Counted from the first letter of the stretch, positions 1 through 5,241 are shown. The stretch: DNA of 6,041 bases from DASUFE01 sp036274675 (GCA_036274675.1 DASUFE010000089.1:1-6041), one strand, 5' to 3'. Notes: generated by a model not told the origin, from the letters alone. Program-made: numbers and translations.

Positions 1-1
1 G

Positions 2-1606
2 ATGTACCGGCTGCTGGTCGGTGAAGTCGCGGGCCAGCGCGGCGAGCTGGATACCTCGATCACCTACATAATGTCCACTTTTGAGCAAATCGCGGACCCG
101 CAGATCGCGGATCATGCCACTCAGATTGCCATATATGCCCAAGACTATGCGGCCGCTTATACCGCGGCGAAACGCTGGGTCGAGCTGGCGCCCGAGGATG
201 CCGAGGCGAATCGTACGATGGCGTTTCTGTCCCTGCAGCAGGGACACACTGATGAAACCGCCGTCTATCTAAGGCGCGTGCTCGGTGAGTACGCGGATGA
301 CAACCAGCAGGGATTCCTGGTCATTGCCAGCCTGCTGGGACGCGAGATCCAGGGGCAGAGCAAGGCTGAACCGGCGTTACAGCTTATGCGCGACCTGGTC
401 GCGGAAACCCCCGGAAATCCTTACGCGCATTTCGCCTACGGCAATCTGGCCTCGGTTTTCGGCCGGTGGCAAACCGCGAAGGATGAGCTGAACACTTCCC
501 TGAGCCTGCAGCCGGACCATGTGCCGTCACTGATCCTGCATGCGCGGGTACTGCGCGAACTGGGCGAGACCGAAGCCGGTATCAAGGAATTATCCCAGGC
601 GGTGCAGCGTCACCCCGAGGACAATCATCTGCGGCTGGCTTATGCGCGCATGCTGTTGAGTGCCAATCGTTATCCCGAGGCGCGCGTTCAATACGAGGTT
701 TTGCTGGGCGATATGCCCAACGACCCGGACCTTCTTTATACGCTGGCGCTGCTGAATCTGGATATGGATGAGACGGATAAAGCCGACACCTACTTTCAGC
801 GGTTGCGGCAAACCGGCAGCCGCACCGCGGAAGCGAACTACTATCTGGGGCGCATCGCGGAGATCCGCCGGCAGTATGAGGCCGCGATCCAGAGTTATTC
901 CAGGATCGACCGTGGCGAATACAGGCTGGATGCGCAGATCCGGATCGGTCATTTGCTCGGCAATCTGGACCGGCTGGACGATGCGCGCAAGCACTTCGGC
1001 AGCCTGCGGGAGCAAAATACGAATGCCGCAACCCGGACCCGTCTTTATCTCGAGGAAGCCATGCTGCTGGACGGCGGCGGGCATAACGAGCAGGCGATCG
1101 AATTGTTGAGCGAAGGGCTCGCGGAATTTCCGGGCAACACGGATCTTTTGTATACGCGCGGTCTGTCCTACGACAAGGTCGGCAGGCTCGATCTGCTCGA
1201 GCGGGATATGCTGAGCATATTGGCGCGGGAACCCGGTAACGCCGACGCACTCAACACGCTCGGTTACACGCTCGCGAACCGTACCGAGCGTTACCAGGAA
1301 GCCTACGATTTTATCCAACAGGCAATCGCACTGAAGCCCGATAACGCGGCGATTATCGACAGTATGGGCTGGGTGCTCTACCGCATGGGACGGCACGAGG
1401 AATCGCTGAAATACCTGAAACGCGCGCTGGCGTTGCAGTTCGACACTGAAATCGCAGCGCATCTGAGCGAAGTGTTGTGGGTGGCGGGCGACCGCCCGGG
1501 TGCCGAGTCGGTGCTGCGCAACGCGCTGGAGAAGGAACCCAAGGATCCGAAGCTGCTGAACGTAATGAACCAGCTGCATAACGGGCAGGTTTCCAAGACA
1601 CCTTGA
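2..1606 (+). CDS. lbcA: LbcA-like TPR lipoprotein, 5' end outside the window
   Basis: The 534 visible residues are almost entirely helical TPR repeats. The clearest pair is near the C-terminus: residues about 418-452 (starting NTLGYTLANR, ending ALKPD) and about 453-486 (IDSMGWVLYRMGRHEESLKYL), followed by a further repeat with EVLWVAGDRPGAE. No signal peptide or lipobox is visible, and the frame is open to base 2, so the ATG at 2 is probably internal and the real start lies upstream. The family is usually somewhat longer, about 570-600 residues. The position directly before lolB-ispE matches P. aeruginosa PA4667 (LbcA), an outer-membrane TPR lipoprotein that activates the periplasmic protease CtpA against peptidoglycan hydrolases. 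The TPR content is seen directly. The LbcA identity rests on synteny and overall architecture, and another TPR scaffold is possible. The gene ends in its own terminator, which separates it from lolB. Confidence 0.8.
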   Translation: MYRLLVGEVAGQRGELDTSITYIMSTFEQIADPQIADHATQIAIYAQDYAAAYTAAKRWVELAPEDAEANRTMAFLSLQQGHTDETAVYLRRVLGEYADDNQQGFLVIASLLGREIQGQSKAEPALQLMRDLVAETPGNPYAHFAYGNLASVFGRWQTAKDELNTSLSLQPDHVPSLILHARVLRELGETEAGIKELSQAVQRHPEDNHLRLAYARMLLSANRYPEARVQYEVLLGDMPNDPDLLYTLALLNLDMDETDKADTYFQRLRQTGSRTAEANYYLGRIAEIRRQYEAAIQSYSRIDRGEYRLDAQIRIGHLLGNLDRLDDARKHFGSLREQNTNAATRTRLYLEEAMLLDGGGHNEQAIELLSEGLAEFPGNTDLLYTRGLSYDKVGRLDLLERDMLSILAREPGNADALNTLGYTLANRTERYQEAYDFIQQAIALKPDNAAIIDSMGWVLYRMGRHEESLKYLKRALALQFDTEIAAHLSEVLWVAGDRPGAESVLRNALEKEPKDPKLLNVMNQLHNGQVSKTP

Positions 1607-1619
1607 AAACCGTCTTTTT
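1588..1619 (+). terminator. Rho-independent terminator overlapping the lbcA stop codon
   Basis: The arms GGTTTCCAAG (1588-1597) and CTTGAAAACC (1602-1611) form a 10-position stem with one C·A mismatch and an ACAC loop. Three bases later there is a T5 run (1615-1619). The stop codon TGA (1604-1606) lies in the descending arm, so the last codons of the TPR gene double as terminator. This implies that lolB needs its own promoter. Confidence 0.7.
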
Positions 1620-1700
1620 GTTCGGGAACCTGGCCGGCGCCGTACCCAGATTCACTGCGATTTAGCGTGCGTCGCCGCCCCGTTCTCAAACAAAAATTTA

Positions 1701-1714
1701 TAAAGACGTCTTTA
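1701..1714. promoter_or_regulatory. 14-bp perfect palindrome upstream of lolB
   Basis: TAAAGACGTCTTTA is its own reverse complement. It sits in an A/T-rich patch within the roughly 130-bp gap between the TPR gene and lolB. It overlaps the -35 position of the putative lolB promoter, which would suit a dimeric repressor site. No regulator is recognised from the sequence. Confidence 0.4.
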
Positions 1715-1732
1715 ATCGACTTCGGGTATGCT
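1703..1732 (+). promoter_or_regulatory. Possible lolB-ispE promoter (weak)
   Basis: The candidate -35 is AAGACG (1703-1708), which keeps only the GAC core. An 18-bp spacer leads to the -10 TATGCT (1727-1732), 4 of 6 to consensus. The following bases CGCCGC are G+C only. The expected start would fall at or next to the lolB ATG. A promoter is needed here because a terminator precedes it, but these boxes are weak. Confidence 0.3.
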
Positions 1733-1738
1733 CGCCGC

Positions 1739-2362
1739 ATGCGTTCCGGGGCGTCCGCTCATCCACTGTTTTTTTTGCTGCTGCTTGCGTTCCTGCCGGC
1801 ATGCGCTCATATGCCGGAATCCGCGACGTCCGGCCCCAATACGTGGGACGCGCGGCGTGCCCGCCTCGAATCGATCCGGCACTGGCGCTTACGCGCCCGT
1901 ATCGGCGTGGTCGCCGCAACGCAATCCGGCTCCGCCGACCTGCAATGGGAGGAGCAGGGCGAGGTTTTTACACTCAAGGTCAGCGGCGCATTCGGCCACG
2001 GCCTGATTGCGATCGAAGGCGACGCCGCTTCGGTTCACCTGAAGACCGGCAAGGGCGAACAGTTAGGCGCCGCGAGCGCCGAGGATCTGATCCTGCAACA
2101 GACCGGTTGGGTAATCCCCGTGAACGGGATGCGCCGCTGGATGCTGGGACTGCCTTCAGGCCTGTACCCGGACGAGAGTTTCACCCTCGACGATGCGGGA
2201 CGCATCGACAAACTCCGGGGCGGTGGCTGGGAAATCGAATATGGCAGGTACGGGTTATATCATGGGCATCAGTTGCCGGACCGGATTCGCATGCAGAACG
2301 AGCAGGTGAAGATCAAGCTGGCGGTTATCGACTGGGAAATTCTCGACGCAAATGAACAGTGA
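1739..2362 (+). CDS. lolB: Outer-membrane lipoprotein receptor LolB
   Basis: LolB is the outer-membrane lipoprotein that accepts lipoproteins from periplasmic LolA and inserts them into the inner leaflet. From ATG 1739 the product is 207 residues, the same length as E. coli LolB. The signal peptide has a hydrophobic core (LFFLLLLAFL) and lipobox LPAC, with lipidated Cys22. Ala at +2 is compatible with outer-membrane sorting. Family landmarks follow: QQTGWVIPVNGMRRWMLGLP (E. coli has IPLNSLRQWILGLP), WEIEYGRYG, and a C-terminal IKLAVIDWEI. The position of E. coli's protruding Leu68 appears to be Phe85 of the precursor (GAFGHG). An upstream in-frame GTG (1667) would add 24 charged residues and spoil the signal peptide, so 1739 is preferred. 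No clear Shine-Dalgarno precedes it. The gene overlaps ispE by 11 bp, so the two are one transcription unit. Confidence 0.93.
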   Translation: MRSGASAHPLFFLLLLAFLPACAHMPESATSGPNTWDARRARLESIRHWRLRARIGVVAATQSGSADLQWEEQGEVFTLKVSGAFGHGLIAIEGDAASVHLKTGKGEQLGAASAEDLILQQTGWVIPVNGMRRWMLGLPSGLYPDESFTLDDAGRIDKLRGGGWEIEYGRYGLYHGHQLPDRIRMQNEQVKIKLAVIDWEILDANEQ

Positions 2363-3203
2363 ACCGTGGCCGGCGCCTGCCAAGCTGAATTTATTCCTGC
2401 ATATCACCGGGCGACGGCCGGACGGATACCATTCGCTGCAGACGGTGTTCCAGTTTCTGGATTTTGGCGACAGTCTGCGATTCGAAACGCGCCGCGATTC
2501 CGGGCTTCGGCGCGTCAATCCGGTAGCGGACCTTCCCGAGAATTCGGATATCTGCCTGCGCGCGGCGCGGCTGTTGCAGCAGTCGTCCGGGACAAAACGC
2601 GGGGTCGATATTTACCTGGAAAAACGCATTCCCATGGGGGGCGGCCTCGGCGGCGGGAGTTCTGACGCAGCTACAACACTGCTGGCCCTGAACAGACTGT
2701 GGGGGCTCGATTACGGGCTGGATAAACTGGTTGTGCTCGGCCTGCAGCTGGGCGCCGATGTGCCGGTGTTCGTGCAGGGTCGTTCCGCCTGGGGCGAAGG
2801 CGTCGGTGAACAGTTGCAATTCATCGAATTACCTGAAGCATGGTATCTCGTGATCGCGCCGCCGGTGCAGGTTTCGACCGCGGAAATTTTCAATGCCCCT
2901 GATTTGACACGTAATTGCCCCCCTATCACAATACGCGACTTTTTGACCGGTCACGGTCGCAATGTCTGCGAGCCCGTGGTTCGTCAGCGTTATCCGGCGG
3001 TGGACAGGACGCTGACTTGGCTGGCGCAATATACGGAAGCCCGTATGACGGGAACCGGCGCCTGTGTTTTCGGGCGATTCCGGACCGAATCCGAAGCGCG
3101 AGCTGTACTGGAACTCCATGGGAAAGACCCGGGTGGAGTTGCCTTCGTCGCAAAAGGTCTGAGCCGGTCGCCCTTGTTGCAAGCTTACGGAGACCCCATA
3201 TAA
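2352..3203 (+). CDS. ispE: 4-diphosphocytidyl-2-C-methyl-D-erythritol kinase IspE
   Basis: IspE is the cytosolic ATP-dependent kinase of the MEP isoprenoid pathway. It phosphorylates the 2-hydroxyl of CDP-ME to give CDP-ME 2-phosphate. The product is 283 residues, the E. coli length. GHMP-kinase motifs are intact: PAKLNLFLHITGRRPDGYH near the start with catalytic Lys11, the ATP loop PMGGGLGGGSSDAA (94-107), catalytic Asp136 in LGADVPVF, and the C-terminal TGTGACVF (233-240). The start ATG lies 11 bp inside lolB with no good Shine-Dalgarno, which suggests translational coupling to lolB. The stop codon TAA (3201-3203) is embedded in the -10 hexamer of the downstream tRNA promoter, so the gene's 3' end doubles as regulatory DNA. 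Confidence 0.97.
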   Translation: MNSEPWPAPAKLNLFLHITGRRPDGYHSLQTVFQFLDFGDSLRFETRRDSGLRRVNPVADLPENSDICLRAARLLQQSSGTKRGVDIYLEKRIPMGGGLGGGSSDAATTLLALNRLWGLDYGLDKLVVLGLQLGADVPVFVQGRSAWGEGVGEQLQFIELPEAWYLVIAPPVQVSTAEIFNAPDLTRNCPPITIRDFLTGHGRNVCEPVVRQRYPAVDRTLTWLAQYTEARMTGTGACVFGRFRTESEARAVLELHGKDPGGVAFVAKGLSRSPLLQAYGDPI

Positions 3204-3204
3204 T
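3177..3204 (+). promoter_or_regulatory. Sigma70 promoter of the tRNA-Gln/repeat cluster
   Basis: The -35 TTGCAA (3177-3182), a 16-bp spacer and a perfect -10 TATAAT (3199-3204) lie within the end of ispE. The discriminator is ACGCGGC, G+C-rich as in stable-RNA promoters under stringent control. A start about 7 nt after the -10 falls at 3211-3212, essentially the first base of the mature tRNA. Confidence 0.75.
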
Positions 3205-3211
3205 ACGCGGC

Positions 3212-3286
3212 AGGGGTGTCGCCAAGCGGTAAGGCAGCGGATTCTGATTCCGCCATTCGTAGGTTCGAATCCTGCCACCCCTGCCA
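3212..3286 (+). tRNA. tRNA-Gln, anticodon CTG
   Basis: A 75-nt cloverleaf with encoded CCA. The acceptor AGGGGTG pairs with CACCCCT, with discriminator G73. The D-arm contains AAGCGGTAAGG. The anticodon stem GCGGA/TCCGC holds loop TTCTGAT, giving anticodon CTG at 3244-3246 (reads CAG). The T-stem is GTAGG/CCTGC with a TTCGAAT loop. The weak A1-U72 pair and G73 fit known GlnRS identity elements. It differs from the downstream tRNA-Gln(TTG) at only four positions. It lies between ispE and prs, where I recall a tRNA-Gln in Pseudomonas too. The leader is almost absent, given the promoter position. Confidence 0.97.
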
Positions 3287-3433
3287 GATTTTAATACCGG
3301 CTGAAAGCCGGTATTAATTTAGAAGGGTGCAGGATGAGAACGTGTTCGACCAAATCGCCTGGAGCGATTTGGCGCGGCAGCCCCGAAGGGGTGAGCCTCA
3401 GGGATGAGGCGAACAATCCTGCCACCCCTGCCA
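3287..3433 (+). repeat. tRNA-Gln 3'-end repeat unit 1, structured, probably transcribed
   Basis: This 147-bp unit directly follows the CCA of tRNA-Gln(CTG). In order it has: a 12-bp hairpin, arms 3291-3302 and 3306-3317, loop GAA; GGGT+GCAGGAT (3325-3335), complementary to ATCCTGC (3416-3422) and ACCC (3424-3427) with one bulged C; GTTC (3344-3347), able to pair with GAAC (3411-3414); hairpin CCAAATCGC/GCGATTTGG (3350-3372); hairpin GCCCC-GAA-GGGGT (3380-3392); and hairpin GCCTCA/TGAGGC (3395-3410). It ends in AATCCTGCCACCCCTGCCA, identical to the last 19 nt of the tRNA. I infer that it is part of the tRNA primary transcript. No known RNA family is recognised. Confidence 0.85.
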
Positions 3434-3580
3434 GATTTTTAATACCGGCTAAAGCCGGTATTAATTTAGAAGGGCGCAGGATGAGAACGTGTTCGACCAA
3501 ATCGCCTGGAGCGATTTGGCGCGGCAGCCCCGAAGGGGCGAGCCTCAGGGATGAGGCGAACAATCCTGCCTCCCCTACCA
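3434..3580 (+). repeat. tRNA-Gln 3'-end repeat unit 2
   Basis: Same length (147 bp) and order of elements as unit 1. The leading hairpin has the same arms with loop AA. The middle hairpins are intact, and the second now closes with G-C instead of G·U. The tRNA-like tail is eroded: AATCCTGCCTCCCCTACCA differs at two positions, one of which changes the discriminator G before CCA to A. The 5' partner also carries GGGC for GGGT, so the outer acceptor-like helix is weakened here while the inner GCAGGAT/ATCCTGC pairing stays. Confidence 0.83.
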
Positions 3581-3591
3581 GATTTAAAGTA

Positions 3592-3615
3592 CTATGCCGG
3601 CTCTCGCCGGCATAG
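3592..3615 (+). repeat. Hairpin after repeat unit 2
   Basis: CTATGCCGGC and GCCGGCATAG form a perfect 10-bp stem with loop TCTC. It sits 11 bp after the CCA of unit 2, near where the other units begin their leading hairpin, but its sequence is different. It has no T-run after it, so it is not a canonical terminator. Confidence 0.65.
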
Positions 3616-3652
3616 CTGTTACTGGGGTACTACAAAGAAGTTGCAAAGTTAC

Positions 3653-3731
3653 AGGGGTGTCGCCGGTAACCCGCTGGGCGGAGCCCTGCGTAGAGCCAGA
3701 TATCCAGAGTAATCCTGCCACATGGCAGGAT
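3653..3731 (+). other. Degenerate tRNA-Gln-like remnant
   Basis: AGGGGTGTCGCC (3653-3664) equals the first 12 nt of both tRNA-Gln genes, and AATCCTGCCAC (3711-3721) equals part of their 3' end. The 46 nt between are unrelated apart from GCGTAG near the T-arm position, and no anticodon arm is evident. The tail then forms a hairpin, ATCCTGCC-ACAT-GGCAGGAT (3712-3731). It is probably a decayed tRNA or a hybrid tRNA/repeat copy. Confidence 0.5.
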
Positions 3732-3749
3732 GGAAATTGTTAAAGACAC

Positions 3750-3824
3750 AGGGGTGTCGCCAAGCGGTAAGGCAGCGGGTTTTGATCCCGCCATACGTAG
3801 GTTCGAATCCTGCCACCCCTGCCA
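3750..3824 (+). tRNA. tRNA-Gln, anticodon TTG
   Basis: A 75-nt cloverleaf with encoded CCA. The anticodon stem GCGGG/CCCGC holds loop TTTTGAT, giving anticodon TTG at 3782-3784 (reads CAA, and CAG by wobble). The acceptor, D- and T-arms are identical to the CTG gene. The four differences are a compensated stem pair (A-T to G-C), the wobble base (C to T) and one variable-region base (T to A), so the two isoacceptors arose by duplication and anticodon change. No strong promoter is visible just upstream, so cotranscription from 3177-3204 is likely. Two repeat units follow, as for the first tRNA. Confidence 0.97.
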
Positions 3825-3972
3825 GTTTTAATACTGGCTGAAAGCTAGTATTAAAATTTAGAAGGGTGCAGGATGAGAACGTGTTCGACCAAATCGCCTG
3901 GAGCGATTTGGCGCGACAGCCCCGAAGGGGCGAGTCCCATGGATGGGACGAGCAATCCTGCCACCCCTGCCA
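3825..3972 (+). repeat. tRNA-Gln 3'-end repeat unit 3
   Basis: A 148-bp unit directly after the second tRNA. The leading hairpin has 14-nt arms (3826-3839 and 3843-3856), loop GAA and one G·U pair. Its core reads CTGG where units 1-2 have CCGG. The third internal hairpin is GTCCCA-TGGA-TGGGAC instead of GCCTCA/TGAGGC, so several bases changed on both sides with pairing kept. GTTC now faces GAGC, preserving pairing through G·U. The tail AATCCTGCCACCCCTGCCA is a perfect 19-nt copy of the tRNA end. Confidence 0.85.
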
Positions 3973-4122
3973 GTTTTAATACTGGCTGAAAGCCAGTATT
4001 AAAATTTAGAAGGGTGCAGGATGAGAACGTGTTCGACTAAATCGCCGGGAGCGATTTGGCGCGATAGCCCCGAAGGGGTGAGCCTCAGAGGGATGAGGCG
4101 AACAATCCTGCCACCCCTGCCA
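3973..4122 (+). repeat. tRNA-Gln 3'-end repeat unit 4
   Basis: A 150-bp unit. The leading hairpin is perfect: 14-bp arms at 3974-3987 and 3991-4004, loop GAA. The first internal hairpin has a C-to-T change (CTAAATCGC, giving a G·U pair) and loop CGGGA. The third has loop GAGGGA, two bases longer than in the other copies, with the stem unchanged. The tail is again a perfect 19-nt copy of the tRNA end including CCA. No leading-type hairpin follows, so this is the end of the array. Confidence 0.85.
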
Positions 4123-4192
4123 ACTTTCACGACGGGTAGCGCATCGCATCTGCCATCCATCCGATTTCCATCTACATAAAAAAATAATAACG

Positions 4193-4202
4193 GAACATGT
4201 TC
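4193..4202. promoter_or_regulatory. Palindrome GAACATGTTC at the prs promoter
   Basis: A perfect 10-bp palindrome overlapping the putative -35 of prs, downstream of an A-rich stretch (about 4176-4190). GTATGTTC recurs at 4213-4220. It does not resemble the PurR operator known for E. coli prs, and no regulator is recognised. Confidence 0.3.
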
Positions 4203-4229
4203 AACCCGTGGGGTATGTTCGATTAGAAT
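4200..4229 (+). promoter_or_regulatory. Putative prs promoter
   Basis: The -35 TTCAAC (4200-4205), an 18-bp spacer and the -10 TAGAAT (4224-4229, 5 of 6) are followed by the G+C-only discriminator CGCGGC, the same bases as after the tRNA -10. An A-rich tract upstream could act as an UP element. The start would be near 4236. Confidence 0.5.
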
Positions 4230-4301
4230 CGCGGCGTGCAGCGACCGGGGGTCACAGGCGTGAACGAAAAACGGGAAATACCAAGATCGGATCTTGCCCG
4301 C

Positions 4302-5240
4302 ATGATGATTTTCAGCGGCAACTCGCATCCGGAGCTGGCACGCAAGATTGCCTCCCAGCTCAAGATGTCCCTCGGCAAGGCCACTGTCGGGCGTTTCAGC
4401 GACGGCGAAATCATGGTGGAAATCGGCGAGAACGTGCGCGGTAAGGACGTTTTCGTCGTACAGCCGACTTCCAAACCCACCGATACCAATCTGATGGAAT
4501 TGCTGATCATGACCGACGCCCTGCGGCGCGCCTCGGCCGGGCGCATCACGGCGGTGATTCCTTATATGGGCTATTCGCGGCAGGACCGGCGGGTACGCTC
4601 CGCGCGCGTGCCGATTACCGCCAAAGTGGTCGCCAATATGCTGACCAGCGTCGGAGTCGACCGCGTGCTTACCGTGGACCTGCACGCCGAACAGATCCAG
4701 GGCTTCTTCGATATCCCGGTGGACAATGTCTACGGCTCGCCGCTGTTGATCGCGGATATCTGGCGCCAGAAATACCCGCGCGCGATCGTGGTTTCACCCG
4801 ACGTCGGCGGCGTGGTACGCGCCCGGGCCTTCGCCAAGCAACTGGACGATACCGACCTGGCGATCATCGACAAACGCCGTCCCAAGGCCAATGTCGCCAA
4901 GGTCATGCACATTATCGGCGAGGTCAAGGGCCGCAGCTGCATCATCGTGGACGACATGGTGGACACCGCCGGCACTCTCTGCGAGGCGGCCAGGGCCCTC
5001 AAAGAACACGGCGCGCTCAAAGTCGTGGCCTATGTCACTCACCCGGTGCTGTCGGGCAGCGCGCTGAACAATATCGCCAACTCCCAGCTGGATGAGCTCG
5101 TGGTAACGGATACCATTCCGCTGCAGGAAGAGGCGAAGGCGATCAAGCAAATCCGGCAGCTCAGTGTCGCCAGCATGCTGGCCGAAACCATACGCCGCAT
5201 CCATTCCGAAGAATCCGTCAGCAGCATGTATATGGATTAA
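4302..5240 (+). CDS. prs: Ribose-phosphate pyrophosphokinase (PRPP synthetase)
   Basis: This cytosolic enzyme transfers pyrophosphate from ATP to ribose 5-phosphate, making PRPP for purine, pyrimidine, NAD, His and Trp synthesis. From ATG 4302 the product is 312 residues (E. coli 315) and begins MMIFSGNSHPELA, as is typical for the family. Motifs: YSRQDRRVRSARVPITAK (91-108, ATP side), cation-binding DLHAEQIQGFFDIPVDN (126-142), catalytic flexible-loop KRRPKANV (191-198), and the PRPP loop IIVDDMVDTAGT (214-225). In-frame GTG codons at 4236 and 4260 would extend it by 22 or 14 residues. The first coincides with the predicted transcription start. The second has a G5 run 8 nt upstream and cannot be excluded. 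Rare ATA and AGA codons before 4302 favour the shorter form. A terminator-like hairpin follows. Confidence 0.95.
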   Translation: MMIFSGNSHPELARKIASQLKMSLGKATVGRFSDGEIMVEIGENVRGKDVFVVQPTSKPTDTNLMELLIMTDALRRASAGRITAVIPYMGYSRQDRRVRSARVPITAKVVANMLTSVGVDRVLTVDLHAEQIQGFFDIPVDNVYGSPLLIADIWRQKYPRAIVVSPDVGGVVRARAFAKQLDDTDLAIIDKRRPKANVAKVMHIIGEVKGRSCIIVDDMVDTAGTLCEAARALKEHGALKVVAYVTHPVLSGSALNNIANSQLDELVVTDTIPLQEEAKAIKQIRQLSVASMLAETIRRIHSEESVSSMYMD

Positions 5241-5241
5241 C

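Larger units (their letters stand above)
3581..3749 (+). other. Spacer between repeat unit 2 and the second tRNA-Gln
   Basis: This 169-bp stretch holds a diverged leading hairpin (3592-3615), a direct repeat GTTAC-x-GGGGT (3618-3628 and 3648-3658, 30 bp apart), and a tRNA-Gln-like remnant (3653-3731). No credible reading frame and no clear second promoter for the downstream tRNA were seen. I infer that the two tRNAs are transcribed together. Confidence 0.5.

Noticed and set aside
590..1579. 329-residue minus-strand frame opposite the TPR gene
   Set aside because: It is a shadow of a G+C-rich gene: the plus strand has clear TPR periodicity, and the reverse product shows no recognisable domain.
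3291..3317. Leading hairpin as a Rho-independent terminator of tRNA-Gln
   Set aside because: The stem is strong, but only TTT then AG follows it, and the same hairpin recurs before every unit, with the second tRNA downstream and no promoter of its own evident.
3334..3615. Reading frames through the repeats giving short repetitive proteins (both strands, also 3291-3563 minus)
   Set aside because: They exist because 147 is a multiple of 3, so the frame carries from unit 1 to unit 2. The content is explained by hairpins and the tRNA end, there is no ribosome site, and the frame is lost in the 148-bp unit. E. coli rtT does carry a small basic ORF, but nothing comparable is convincing here.
3287..4122. 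CRISPR array
   Set aside because: The repeats are about 147-150 bp and adjacent, with no short repeats separated by unique spacers and no cas genes.
3268..4122. attL/attR sites of an integrated element at tRNA-Gln
   Set aside because: Copies of a tRNA 3' end can mark integration, but these lie about 150 bp apart with no integrase or cargo and regular structured sequence between them. Tandem repeat growth fits better.
3999..4685. 228-residue minus-strand frame spanning the last repeat and the start of prs
   Set aside because: It runs through repeat sequence and antisense to a well-supported prs coding region, with no domain or ribosome site evident.
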